A stretch of 64,000 nt of DNA. Source: Paramoeba atlantica (taxonomy: Eukaryota; Discosea). This document shows positions 34,288 through 46,078 of the stretch, piece by piece. Below the pieces are notes generated by a model. It saw only the letters and a program-made list of their open reading frames with translations. It was not told the DNA's origin and did not search any database. The stretch is taken from positions 1-64,000 of the forward strand of contig CDRNVI010000154.1 in NCBI GenBank assembly GCA_977017575.1, written 5' to 3'. Position numbers and translations under genes: made by a program. Position 1 is the first letter of the stretch, and every line of letters starts with the position of its first letter.

Positions 34288-35405
34288 ACAGTGTGTGTAA
34301 AAGGATTGAAATTACACTAGTATACTACTGAAATTTTCGAAAAAATCCTAAGAAAGAACAAAATCCTTCCTTAACCCCTAAGGACTCAAACCAAGAAAGG
34401 AATCAAAGAGAAGGAAAGTTGTAAATTTAAAGGTTTTCAAGTGTTTTATAATGGTTCAAGATGTACAAACTTTCATCTGGAGGGTGCAGGCTTTGCAGTT
34501 TTTAGAAAAGGGAAAGAAATATGTGGTGGGTTTGAAACCATCCCTTTTGGGTCTCAACAATATTGATGAATTTACAAGCTATCTGAAAGGAATGCAATGT
34601 GTCAGATTAAAGACAAATGAGATTGAAGTTGTTGGGAATTGTATGATTTTTATTAAAGCTGCACTTAAAATTCATGCCATCAAAAACTATGCTTTGAATG
34701 AATTACTTTGTGAAATCTGTAAGTTAGCAATATGCTTTGATGAGATAGAATTCACTTATGTACCACAAGAACTTAACAAGCAAGCTGATGCAATTGCAAT
34801 TGCTGCAAGTTGGTCTAAAGAGGATGGAACATGTGCTGTGATTGACCATCATTGGGATCCAAGATCATAACATGTTGTAGAAATTAGTGAAGAGTGAATT
34901 ATTTTTAATTCAACCCTGTGGAACTGAATCATTTCCCCTCTCACCCATGATTGGACTTTCCCCATCTCCCCAGGAAATTTTATAAGGAAATTCCAAGGAA
35001 ACATAGTGACAACCCCCCATGTTTTGTTTCTGGCCCAAACTGCTCTTGAGAATGCTTTAATCCTCCCTGTAATAATTATTAGAAATATCCAAGGATGGTT
35101 TCATCAGTTCCTAGTAAGGAACTTTATTGAGGAAGATTTTTGAAGAAATATAATTAACTTTATTGAAAACTTCAAATTGAATTTATTCCTTGCTTTTAGA
35201 AAGCAGATAATCAAGCACAGACCTCTTAATGAGAACTAAAGTTGGTGAAGAAACTTCAATGCATTCCATGTTGAAAAGATCATTGAATCTGACTTTTAAT
35301 TTATCTCTCTCTTCCTTCTCTTTTTTTCTCCCCTCTTTTCTATTCTAGAGATGGTTTTTTTAACTTCAATAAATGGCACCTGGTGTTTGAACTTTAAAAA
35401 AAAAA
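34288..35405 (+). pseudogene. LINE-1 3' end with RNase H (5' truncated)
   Basis: It matches LINE-1 from about 22915 to 24048. The RNase H part lies at 34440-34870 in more than one frame, with the last codons including PQELNKQADAIAIAAS open in 34451-34870. It then runs through the C-terminus and 3' UTR (AATAAATGGCACCTGG) to an A run at 35394-35407. It is diverged by many C-to-T and G-to-A changes. Confidence 0.87.
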
Positions 35406-35406
35406 A

Positions 35407-35501
35407 AGAATTACTTTGAGAAGATGGAATATAGCTACATTAAGTTGAAACTTCCATTTTGGAAATCTTCTAACTCTATGTGTAGACTTACTGCTCAATA
35501 T
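35407..35501 (+). repeat. Short LINE-2 fragment
   Basis: About 95 bp matching 29993-30090 (TTTTGAGAAGATGGAATATA, then TTGAAACTTCC). It starts exactly after the LINE-1 A tail and ends where gypsy sequence resumes. It may be a readthrough or template-switch product. Confidence 0.65.
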
Positions 35502-36532
35502 TTACTTAATATCCAAAGGTGCAATTACCCATTTTCAAGCTTAAGGTGAGAAAATGATTTTAGAAATTAAAAATGTGATTTCTTATTTGGATAATTTTTT
35601 AGTTGCCTCTTGATTGTTTGATTCTCACTGCAAAAGTGTAAGAAAAGTAATTGAAGCATTGATAGAAGTGGGTTTTTGGATCAATTGTAAGAAATGTAAA
35701 TTTTTGATGAAAAAATTGAAATTTATGGATCATTTAATTGATGATAAATCTTGCTCAATTAACAATTACAAAATTAAAATGGCTGCCAAGATTGCTCATC
35801 CAGTTATTGGGAAACAAGTAGAACAAATGTTGGGTTTTTTCAATTTTTTGAGAGACTTTATTTTAAATTTTGCTTCAATAGCAGCCCTATTGGAGAAGTT
35901 AAAAAAATTGAAAAAAATTACTTCTACTTGGGGGGAAGCTTTCCAGGATTTGAAATATGTGATAGAACATGTGCTTGTTCTATCTCAACTTAATTGGGAG
36001 TTGGAATTTTAGATGGCTTGTGATGCTTTACAAGAGGTTGTTGGTGTGGTTTTATACTAAGTGACTGAGGATGGTTCAAAGAAATATGTTATGCTATACT
36101 TAAAGACTTTAAAAAAAAAAACCCTTATAAGTTATTTGAAGGGTTTTTTTTTGTTGTTATCTTCCTTTTCTCAAGTTTGCTGTGGTAGAAGACCACCCCA
36201 TGGGGAGCTGAGCATATTTGCTGATAGCTCTCAGTTAACTCTATTTAATTATATTTTCTAGAAGCTCTGACTTGTCTTTCAGCAAAGTTGCTGGAGGAAA
36301 CACTAATTCAACACTCTTATTTTTGAAAAAAGCAGTCCCAAGTATAAACCAAATGATTGCTAAGCTTTGGAAGTTGATTGATATAAAGAATACCTCTCTT
36401 TCCACCTGTCTTGCTACCAAACTTAATCTGTCTCTCATCAAAGGAGTCAGAGTATACCCCCCTCTTCCCAGTAGGAGCCTTTACCTTCTTCAATGAGATC
36501 CCTACCTTTCCCAACTTTCTGAGAGCTATTGA

Positions 36533-36888
36533 AAGTCAAACCAATCTCTTTCTTTTTAACACTGGACTTTATTAGATGATGGTCTAACCCAAAGCCACTA
36601 ATTTTTTAAGGTTAAAAATAACAAGGATAAAGTTTTATTTCTTTAGATTTAAATGGTCCAAAGACCTTTAATTCACTCAAACTTCTTCTCAAGGAATTTA
36701 TTCTCTACTTTTTAGCAGATAGAGTAGAGAATAACCTATTCTGTTTTTCATATTCAAGTGAGCAGGAAGAGAAAATAATATTTTTAATATTTTCCTTTTT
36801 GGGATTTGAATCTGCAACCCCAAATTGAAGCAATAGCTGTTTTACCAACTAAGCCATCATACCACAATTAAGTTAAACCAACCTCAAG
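36533..36888 (-). repeat. SINE2 in LINE-2 ORF1, diverged 15-bp TSD
   Basis: A complete minus-strand SINE2 at 36548-36873. The flanks AGTCAAACCAATCTC (36533-36547) and AGTTAAACCAACCTC (36874-36888) are a target duplication with two transitions. Confidence 0.88.
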
Positions 36889-36890
36889 GA

Positions 36891-38234
36891 AGATATTCTT
36901 ATAATGGATTGGTGTCTGTAGTTTAGTTGTAAATTCAACTATGTCCAACCTTAGAGGGGTGAGTTCAAATCCTAGTTTTTCAATATTTTAGAAAATTTTT
37001 CTGGTGCTGTAGAGTGATTGAATTGGAGTGAGGAGCTTTTGAAGAAGTGTGAAAATCAGAACAAGTTACATCTCAGCCCTGTCTGCTAAAAAGTTGAGGA
37101 TAAATTCCCTTGGAAAGAGCTTTGGATTATTCTCCCTTTTGATGTGCATTCTCCAGCCTGAACTTGCAGAAGTTCTAAAGTTCAGTATAAAGATTGACTG
37201 AACTAAACTAAAGTTTAAAACTTCATCTTTTGTTAGAGGTTAAAAACAAACATAATTTAATGTAATTCAAATAGCTTAGATTCACATAGGGGTGGGCTCC
37301 TGCACTTGCAGTTGGGGCAATTTGTGGGTTTGAATTGGGCTGCTGGAGAGGTTTCAATACCCTGAAAGTTAGCTGATGTTATTGCCACCTCAGCTCACAA
37401 ACAGCCTCAACTTGACTTTCTTCCATTATCCAAACTTTCAACCATTGAAAAAAAACCAAGAAAAACATCAACTGTTGAAAAAATAACTTTGATGGTCAAA
37501 AAAAACATCAAAAATTTCGATTATTGAAAGAAAAAAGTCAATCAAAATTTTGACCATCAAAAAAATAATTTCAACAGTCAAAAATCAACCATCAAAAAAA
37601 AATCAATCATTAAAAAAAAAGCACTTTTTTTTTGTGTTTTTTTTTCAACCATTGAAAAACAAAGCTGCTACTGGTTTTTTGTTTTGTTTTTCCTCTCTGG
37701 AACTGAAAGAAAGGTTGAAAAGAGTGTTTGAGAGTGAGTTTTGAGGTGTTTTTTAAAGAAAAAAAAAAGAATTTGTTTCTCTTTTCACTTTTTTATTATC
37801 AAATGAATTTACAGTAAGAAATCTCTTTCTGTTTGGATCAATCAACAAAACAGGTTCTTTTTTTTCCTTCCATAACATCATCATCTTCAACTTCAACACA
37901 CAACCTTTTCTTTCAAATTAAACAATCCAATCATCAAAAGAATAATAAATATACACTTTTTTTCCTTTTTCCTTTTCTTTTTTGTTTTATTTCTTTAACT
38001 TTCACCATTTTCATTCAACCAAAAAACAAACAAATCAAAAGAGAGACCACAAAAGTGAACACATGAATATGATGTTAGATTTTTTTTTTGAAGATTCAAA
38101 AGGAATATCTGAAGTCACTTCAACCCCAAAAAATGCCATGATTGCAAGTGCAACTTGAGCTCACCCCCATGTGTAAGAACTACTAATTGAATAAAGTTTG
38201 TTTTAAAAAGAAAAAAAAAAGATATTCTTATAAT
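36891..38234 (+). repeat. SINE1 split by a TIR element, 14-bp TSD
   Basis: SINE1 runs from ATTGGTGTCTGTAGTTTAG (about 36906) to AGCTTAGATT at 37282 and resumes at TAAGAACTACTAATTGAATA (38174) to its A tail near 38220. Outer flanks GATATTCTTATAAT recur at 36892-36905 and 38221-38234. The interrupting DNA is a separate TIR element. Confidence 0.9.
37283..38173. mobile_element. 891-bp non-autonomous TIR DNA transposon
   Basis: The ends CACATAGGGGTGGGCTC and the complement of GAGCTCACCCCCATGTG form imperfect inverted repeats (15 of 17 match) and continue with a shared GCACTTGCA. It interrupts a SINE1 at a TA: the right flank begins TA, the left flank has lost one base of it. TA target and CAC-type ends suggest Tc1/mariner-like, but this is inference. 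The interior has short repeats of the type CAACCATTGAAAAA in both orientations and no transposase. Confidence 0.82.
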
Positions 38235-38873
38235 TTAAACTATTATTGAAGAGAAGGGGAACTTGATTGCCAACCAGCTTGAGAGTTTCTGTATCTGGAG
38301 AGTCAATCATAATGCCCATTTGTGGGGAATCAAAATTAAACTCCTCTTTCAAGTCTTAGAGAATGAGTGGATTTACAATTTATTCAATGGAAAGAACCAC
38401 CTTCCCTCTCTCAATTTCAAAGAAGTGGTACAAGTCTCTGATGATTGTATTATCATCTTTTACAAGTCCATTCCTCTTTCTCTAGTCCACCTTATTGCCA
38501 AGACCAAAGAATTCATCTGAATCAACTTCTCTATTAAAGTCAAATATTCTATTTGGATACCAACCAAACCATACCACCTCTTCATTGAGTGCCCCCTCTG
38601 TGGGGTGAACTATCTTACAAGCCTTACTTGCATTGTGGAGATCATTTGGAAACAAGGAAAATTTGAGAAAGACCAAATCATAATCACAAACACAAAAAAG
38701 TATAAAGGAATGAAATTTATTTACATAAAAGAAACACCAACTGAAGAACATGTCCTTAAGAAAAAAGATAAAATTGCTGAAACAGAGAGGGAGGAGGAAG
38801 GAATGAGCAATGGCTCTGAAATACAAGGTAAGAATGAATGAGAAAAGAGAAAAGTGAATGAACAAAAAAGAAG

Positions 38874-39407
38874 TGTGTAGCCAAGGGGAAGAGGGAGAAG
38901 GACAAGAAAACACAACAGAAAGGAACTGAAGAGAATGATTTATTTGTATCAACAAACAGAAAAGGGGGAACAAATGATTTGTGACAGCAGAGAAAAAGGG
39001 GGGAAAACAACACAAAGCAAAAGAGAGAAAGACAGTGAAAATGGCATGAAAAGAGCGTTTTAGTGGCAGATAACTGCAATAGAATGTAGGTGGATCATTC
39101 ATAAATCAACATCCTGAAAAGCACAGAGAAAAGGAAAAAGACAGGAGAAAAGAGAGGGGAGGAAAAGTGAGAAAAGAGAAAAAGAAAAGGGAAAGGAAGG
39201 AAAGAGGAAAGAAAGAGAAGGAGGGAGGAAGGATGAGAGAAGAGGAAGGGAAAGAAGAGAGAGAGAGAGAAAAGAGAAGAAGAAAAAGAGAGGGAAGAGA
39301 GAGAGTGTCAATCGGGGAGAACAGGGAGAGAGAGATCAGTTGTTTGGCAAAAGAGGGAGTGAGAATGGCTCCAAATGGAAAACACAAGAGCTGACAGGAT
39401 CGTAACA
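38874..39407 (-). repeat. 3' LTR of copia C
   Basis: On the minus strand it begins TGTTACGATCC and ends CTACACA. It contains a ~165-bp almost pure purine tract on the plus strand (about 39140-39305). A purine tract (GGGGAGGGTG on the minus strand) lies just inside at 39408-39418, as expected for the plus-strand primer. Confidence 0.9.
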
Positions 39408-39418
39408 CACCCTCCCCA

Positions 39419-42400
39419 ATTTGGAGCCATTTGAACAACAAGCAGCACTGTTCAAATGAGAACAAAATGCAAAAGCAAGGAACAAAACAGATCAAGGAGC
39501 AGAAGTGGGAATGGGGGCCACAAAGCTTTCTCTAAAGGGGATAAATTTTGCTGGAGGCAAAGGTTTTGTGAATATATCAGCAATATTTTCAGCAGATGGG
39601 GTTCGGTCAATTTTATGGACTTTATCATCAATGGCATCATGAATGAAATGGTCATGAACATCAAAATGTTTGTTGTCTTGGGTTACTCTAGGAATTTCAG
39701 CAATGGCAGTTGCAGGTTTGGAATCAACTCACATAGGGATAACATCATTGGATGGTAATTCAAGGTCTTTCAATAGGTTTCTTGCAAATTTGATTTCCCA
39801 GGCACATTCACTCATAGCATGGTATTCAGCTTCGCAACTTGATAAGCAAACTTGTGGGGATTTCTTGGAGTGCCAAGAGAGGGGTCTTCCATTGGCTCTA
39901 AGAGTGTATCCATAGGAGGATTTTCGATCATCAAGGCAATCAGCATTGCTCAAGTCAGCATAGGCATCTACAAATAATTTTTCTTTGTTGAAATGAGATT
40001 TAGGGAAACACAGACCAAGATTTGGATTTTTCTTCAAATATCCAAAGACTTTCAAAGCAGCTTTATCATGACACTGAGCATGGTTGTGAAGGTAGCGAGA
40101 GCATTGTGAGACAGCAAAGGATATTTCAGGTCTAGTTTTTGTCAGCCAATTTAAAGATCCAACAAGGCTTGAGTAAGGAAAATCAGTAATTGGTTCATCT
40201 TCAGTCAGGACAGATAGGAGCTTAGTATTTGCAGGCACATTGGAGAGCTTGACATCATATTTCTCAAAGGATTTCAGCACAGTTTCGAGGTAGGCACATT
40301 GATCAACAGTTATTTCATTAGCATTTTGTTTCACAGTGCATCCAAGGAACCAAGAGCATTTACCATCATTTTTCCACTTGAAACAATCATACAATTTTGT
40401 GTGGATTTCTTCTCTTAATGCATCAGAGGAGCATACATCAAGGGTATCATCAACAACAGTCAGAAATAGGCAGAAATTACCATCATCATCATGTTGGATG
40501 TAGAGATTGGGGTTTGGTTTACTGCATTTGAATCCTAATTCTTCCACAAGGAATTTTCGAAAGGTCAAATTCCATCTTTGTCCAGCAATTGGCACTCCAT
40601 ACAAGGCTTTGTTCAACATGCAAACCCAGTCAGGATGAGCAGGGTCTTTAAATCCTTCTGGTTGCTCCACATAATAAACAATATTTCCTTTTGGCATTTC
40701 TGATTGAAGATAGGCACCAGGGACATCACCAGAGTCAACTTCAAGGCCATACATTGCAGCAACTGCATAGGTTAGATTAAGAGAGGTGGATGTTGCAGAT
40801 CCAGAGTAATTGTCTTCAAAGCCAAGTTCAGGGTTAGAATTCAATTTCTTTGTCACACCACTTCCATCAGCACAATAACGAGCCTTGTAACTTTTGATTT
40901 TTCCATCCTCAGTTTTAATTCAAAAGCGCCAAATACCTCTCATAATTATGTGTTTCTTTCCATCTTGGTTTGGTTTTGGGTGGGGGACAAGCATTCAAGT
41001 CTTATTTTCATGGTGAGCAGCAATTTCACAGCAACAGGCTTCAATCCATTCATTTCTTTGTTCACTTCTTTGTGCTTGGTAGAACGAGTGAGGTGTTTTC
41101 TTGTTCAAGATAACAGTGTTAGCAAACATTGCATGGTGAAGATGAGAGAGGAAATTGTGTCCATGTAGATGGTCAGGAGTGAGATTTGGATCCATCAAAG
41201 GGTGATGTGTGGGTGGAGCAGCAATTTTACCAGATTGACAGGGTTGTGGTTCTTCTTTTACAGATTCATGTTCATTCTCAGAATTAGAATTTGAGTTATC
41301 TTTTGAATCAGATTCAATATCAGGTTCAGATTCAGGTTCAGGGTCATTAAAAAGAGTTCTACAAGCAGTGCTAGAGCGAGCACTTGATTGGGACAGAGGA
41401 TCAAGGCATTTGTTTGCTCGTAGAGGCGCTCTTTGAGTCTTCAAAGGGGTGCTCAGAGAGTTTGGGTCAGTTCTATATGGAGAAAGATTGATAACTACAT
41501 CATCAGTTTCTTCAACATTGGAGGATTCAATTAATTCTTCTTTTTCCTTTTCAATTGGTTCAAGGTTAATATTCATTAACTTTAGAATTTCTTCATCCTC
41601 AGGAATAGGTTTTTCATTTTCAATATCATCAGATAAATGCACATTGGAATGTCTTCTCAGAGATTCAGATATTGGCAAGATATCCTGCGAGCCAGCTTCA
41701 ATTTGCTCTCCATTTGGACTAATAGTTTCCACAAATTCATCATCAGATATAGTGAGTTCTTCCCAGGAGTTTGGGACAGATTCAGGGGGTTCAATAAAAT
41801 TTTCTTCATCATAAAAATCAAAATCATTCACTTTGTGACTTGTGACATCATCACTATCATCTAAACTTGTTTTGTTTTCGCCTTCCACATAATATCTTGG
41901 CAATCTTCCCAGGGCACTTCTCTTCTTCAATTCAGGGATCCCAAAAGCATATTCATCAAATAAGATGCTCGAGCTTTGGACAGTTTTCTGTTGGATTGGG
42001 TCAAATAGCAAAAATCCATGCATATTGTCAGCAGGTCCCAAATTAATTCCAGCTCTTGAAACAGGATCAGTTTTGGAGCGGATTTCTTGAGGAATATGAG
42101 CAAAAGCGTGGCAGCCAAAGGTTCTAATTAAATCCATTGAGGGTTTTCTCTCATACAATTTTTCAAGAGGAGTAATCTTCTCACCTTCTTTCACAGTCAT
42201 AGAGATTAATTTTGCAGCCATTCTTTCAGAAAATTTCCAAAAATTAGCAGGTAATCCAGCAGCCAGACGAATCACTTGAGCAGTACTCCATCGGATATAA
42301 TTTCCTCTTTCAGCAACACCATTTTCTTGAGGGCAGCAAGGGCTGGAATGGCGGATTTCTATTCCTTTCTTGCGACAGTATATATTGAGAGAGGTTTCTT

Positions 42401-44546
42401 GTTCAATAAATTCAGAGGCTCCATCACATTGTAAAATCTTCACTTTCACACCAGCTTGTCTCTCCAATTTTTGAATTACATCAATTATCTTATTGCCAGC
42501 ATCAGATTTTCTTTTAATAAATTGAGATAAATCACAGCCAGAGTAGTCTTCAATAATCGAGATCAAGTATTTGTTGTTATGGTAAGAGAGAGTAGATTTT
42601 TCATGCAAATCAATGTGTAACATCTCACCACAGCATCGAAAAGTGCAGCAACCACTATGATGAGGTCTCATCTTGTTCTTCACAAAAATACAGGCATCAC
42701 AAACTTGGTCAGGATCAGCAATTAGGTCTTTGTAGTTGGGAGGCAGCCCATGAATGGCTTTTGCACCAATTGTTCTACACAAACCGGAAAGATGGCCATG
42801 TCTTTGATGCCATAACTTCAATTCTTTTTCACGTTCAGGATTCAAGGTTTGATGAACTCTCTTCTTTGATCCAGTTTCATCAGGAGCAATGTATTCATCT
42901 GCATCAGCTTCTTTGATTACTTTTTGAGTACAATAAACATGGTTCATATTAGAGAGTGGCAAGTGATAAAGTCCATTTCTTTGGCTTCCAGATAAAATTG
43001 TTTCAGCTTCAGAAAGTGGAATTTTCTTTCTTGTCACTTTGACACCATTCTTGTCAAAAATAATCAAGGCATTCCAAGTCTCACACATTTGAGATACAGA
43101 GAGCAAGTTCAGGGTACAATCTGGCACAACAGAAATATTCTTGAGAAGTTTCATATCTTTTGCTAAATTTAAATCACTTTGAAGGACAACTTGGATCAAA
43201 TCACTGTTGGCTTGCAAGATTTCGAGAATTTCATCAGGTTTACAGGTGTTCACAAGGTATTCTCTTGATTTCAGAATAGAGGTTGTGCATTCAGAATCAA
43301 TAATTGCTTCATTATCTGAGAAGAGTTGAAGTCTTTTTGTTTCAGGGGCAGAGAAAGATTTTAAAACAAACAAAAAGCACACAGAAAACCCTTTATTGGT
43401 CATTTTAACTTTCCATTCTTCAAACTGTTGTTGGAATTCAAGGAACTCATGAAAAGCAATTTCACCAGCTGGTGCCTTAGAAAGAAAGCATTTTCGCACT
43501 GTATGATATCCAAGACCACAATTAAAACATTTGTATGGTCTCTTTGGCAGTTCTTCCCAACCAGGTCGAGTTCAAAGAGCAGAGTATGGATTTTGACGAT
43601 ACTGAGGAGCATAGGATTGTTGATTTCACTGATAAAGTGTATTTTGATTGTATTGTGGAGGAATATTAGGTGGGGCTGGGGATTGAGTAGGGGGTTGGAT
43701 AGGCAATTGGAACAGGACAGGGGAAGGAGAGGGAACAGGAGTGGGAGAGGGAGAAGGAGAGAATGGAGGTGCTGGAGAAGGAAAAGATGCAGGAACTTGA
43801 ATAGATGGAGAATAAGAGGATGAGGAAACAGGTGCTGGGCTGGCAAATGCTTGATGAGCAACATTAGCCAAGTGGCTTTTGTTCATTATTTCTTTCATCA
43901 CTTTTTTTTTCTCAACTAGATCTTTTTTCGTCCATTTGAAATCCCAATTCTTCCCTTCTGCAGTTTGTCAGATTGTCAGAATGGTTTGGGCCCATGTTTG
44001 ACTTTCAATTCTGTGTAGAAGAGTGGTTACTTTTTCTTCATTTGAGATTTCAACACCACTGTTTTCACACATCAATATTATTAATGATATGTGGGTGGTC
44101 ATCTGCTTAAAGGATTCGCCTTGCAATCTTTGAAAAGCATCAAATTCTTTCCTCAGCACCTTCTTCTTCTCATCCTCATCCACCAAATACATTTCTCTTA
44201 AGAACTTGATTAAAGTATATGGTTTTCCAAGAAATCTCATATTTTGTGTCACCTGCTTCAGGTTCAGTTGTAAGCAGTTTCGGATGAGTTGTGCAACTTG
44301 GAGGTGATTGGTTTTCTGATTCTCAACTCTTATCAATGATTTCTCAGGGATTACTCCTTCATTAGCTTGTGCAGTGGGTACTTCAGCAACATCATCAATA
44401 GTCAAATGATGATCAAGTTTTAACACGTAAAGGTGACTGTTGAGTGAATTGAACCAAGATTTAAAATCTGTTGCATTAAACTTCTTCTTAAATTGCCCAA
44501 ACTGGATGTTCTGGGAAATGTCAGGTTCGTAATCAGGGAAGGCCAT
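39419..44546 (-). pseudogene. Copia C gag-pol region
   Basis: In minus-strand order: gag from ATG 44546 (MAFPDYEPDI), about 190 open codons; a proline/serine-rich linker near 43630-43860; a CCHC zinc knuckle near 43510-43550; protease and GAG-pre-integrase, then integrase with the VIEDYS, CDGASEF and ENGVAE blocks of the D-D-E core within a long open stretch 40995-43499; an acidic serine-rich linker (41250-41900); reverse transcriptase (39729-40856) with VVDDTLDVC; RNase H with SSCEAEYHAMSE. The element is broken at a few places. It is distinct from the A/B family but of similar architecture. Confidence 0.9.
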
Positions 44547-44650
44547 TTGATATTGTGGATCAAGGGATACAAATAAAACAAAAACAAAAACAAAATAAGA
44601 AAGGGGTACAATGGGAGAGTAGACCTCTTCCTTGCTAACAACTTCACCCA

Positions 44651-44674
44651 GGGCAGAGCCCTAGACTCTTAATT
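44651..44674 (-). other. Primer-binding site of copia C
   Basis: Inside the 5' LTR the minus strand reads AATTAAGAGTCTAGGGCTCT. The complement (GCAGAGCCCTAGACTCTTAA) again looks like the D-arm end and anticodon arm of tRNA-Lys(CUU). It matches the A and B elements except for the linker base count between the two arms. Confidence 0.68.
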
Positions 44675-44961
44675 TGTGTGGCCAAGGGGAAGAGGGAGAA
44701 GGACAAGAAAACACAACAGAAAGGAACTGAAGAAAATGATTTATTTGTATCAACAAACAGAAAAGGGGGAACAAATGATTTGTGACAGCAGAGAAAAAGG
44801 GGGGAAAACAACACAAAACAAAGGAGAGAAAGACAGTGAAAACAGTGTGAAAAGAGCATTTTAGTGGGAGATAACTGCAATAGAATGCAGGTGGATCATT
44901 CATGAATCAACATCCCAAAAAGCACAGAGAAAAGGAAAAAGACAGGAGAAAAGAGAGGGGA
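44675..44961 (-). repeat. 5' LTR of copia C, inner piece
   Basis: It matches 38874-39160 of the 3' LTR. It ends at the GGGGA target site of copia B and resumes at 52920. Confidence 0.9.
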
Positions 44962-45487
44962 TGTCAAGTGGTGGGGTTTGGTGGAAGAAGATTGCTGAGA
45001 AAAGAAAAGAAAGGTGCAAACTTCATTCCATGGCGAGAGCCAGGAACGTGAAAAAACAAAGTCTCTCACGTGTTTATTTACGAACAGGTTTCAAGCACAT
45101 ATTTAACAATGTGACACCAAGTGCAAAAACAGAGAAACACACACAAATAAAAGCACACGTAAGAGACACAAAGACACAACAAGTTTAAGGAAGGGAACAA
45201 CAGATGACGTCAGCACAAATAAATTCATGGGCTGAAAGATCAGAATATGGAGAATAAACTATGCAATCAAATTGGGTCTGAAATAGGGCAAAGGTATTCT
45301 TGAAGGCACAATTCAATGATTGATCAATATCTCGGTGTGTAGTTGTCAGATTCAGATGGGACTAGCACCATTCGAAAGAGGAAGATGAGGCGCTTCAGGA
45401 TAGCACAACTCGTGATCATAGAATTCACAAATGATGTTCTCCATTAAGTCAAACATTCTTCAAACCAAGAATACTGATATTCTAACA
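44962..45487 (-). repeat. 3' LTR of copia B
   Basis: 526 bp, TGTTAGAATATC to CACTTGACA on the minus strand. The purine tract is at 45488-45500. From about 45090 to 45487 it appears identical to the 5' LTR; all differences lie in the first ~125 bp of the plus-strand reading. Confidence 0.93.
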
Positions 45488-46078
45488 CTCCCTTTCATCA
45501 TGAAGTTAATTTGCAGAGCAATGGGGACGAATAAGATTATTCCGGTGAGGTGTAAACACATTGGGTCCAAGGGGTTTTGTAAAAATATCAGCAAGGTTAT
45601 CTTTAGTGGGCACATAATCCAATTCAATCAAGCCATCTTGCAACACTTTTCTTGTGTAGTGATCAAAGGCTTCAATTTGCTTAGTTCTTTGGTTTACATG
45701 GGGAATCTTTGCAATAGCCATCGCAGGTTCAGAATCGGATTGGAGCAAGAAAGGTCTTTTGTACGGGATGCACAACTCAGAGAGAATGTTATCAACAAAT
45801 TTCAATTCACGGGATGCTTCAGCAAGGGCATGGTATTCAGATTCACAACTGGACCAACAAACTTGAGGAGATTTCTTGGAATGCCAGGAAATGGGGGAAC
45901 CATTTGCAAAGATAGCAAAACCGTAAGATGAGGATCTGTCTTCTGTAACATCTTGATGGCTTGAGTCAGCTTGGGCAGAAATCACAAGTTCTTTAGTCTC
46001 AGATTTGGATTTGGGGAACACCAATTCATAATCAGGATATTTGGCAAGATAACCGAGAATTCACAGAGCAGCTTTGTC

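Larger units (their letters stand above)
33040..36175 (+). mobile_element. Ty3/gypsy fossil, reverse transcriptase part
   Basis: Two separated stretches show gypsy-type reverse transcriptase: FFTEIDLSSAYHHIKVEKD near 33620-33680, and from 35590 the YLDNFLVAS-type catalytic block, then VRKVIEALIEVGFWINCKKCKF, MDHLID, the MLGFFNFLRDFI block and the start of RNase H (FQDLKYVIEHVL). These blocks in this order are typical of Ty3/gypsy. It is old and broken many times, and is interrupted by SINE1, SINE2, a LINE-1 3' end and a short LINE-2 piece between 33697 and 35501. No LTR was identified. Confidence 0.85.
36176..38868 (+). pseudogene. LINE-2 ORF1, 5' part
   Basis: Protein-level matches to LINE-1 ORF1 appear in order: PVGAFTFFNEIPTFPNFLRAI near 36455-36530, then after the insertions ANQLESFCIWRVNHNAHLWG and FKEVVQVSDDCIIIFYKS at 38263-38500, and a Cys-rich CPLCGV region near 38590-38620. 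The ORF is broken. It is split by SINE2 (36548-36873) and SINE1 (36906-38220), the latter with a TIR element inside. At 38869 copia C begins; ORF1-like sequence resumes at 53172. Confidence 0.72.

Noticed and set aside
37440-37680. CRISPR-like short repeats (CAACCATTGAAAA)
   Set aside because: Spacing is irregular, orientation is mixed, the genome is eukaryotic, and the repeats are internal to a TIR element.
38482-39102. 206-codon minus-strand frame over the copia C/LINE-2 junction
   Set aside because: It spans the left LTR boundary of copia C and is hydrophobic through composition; LINE-2 ORF1 lies on the plus strand.
39099-39495. Ser/Leu/Pro-rich minus-strand frames over the copia C LTR
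   Set aside because: They arise from the long purine tract and recur in the other LTR at 52871-53167; not a gene.
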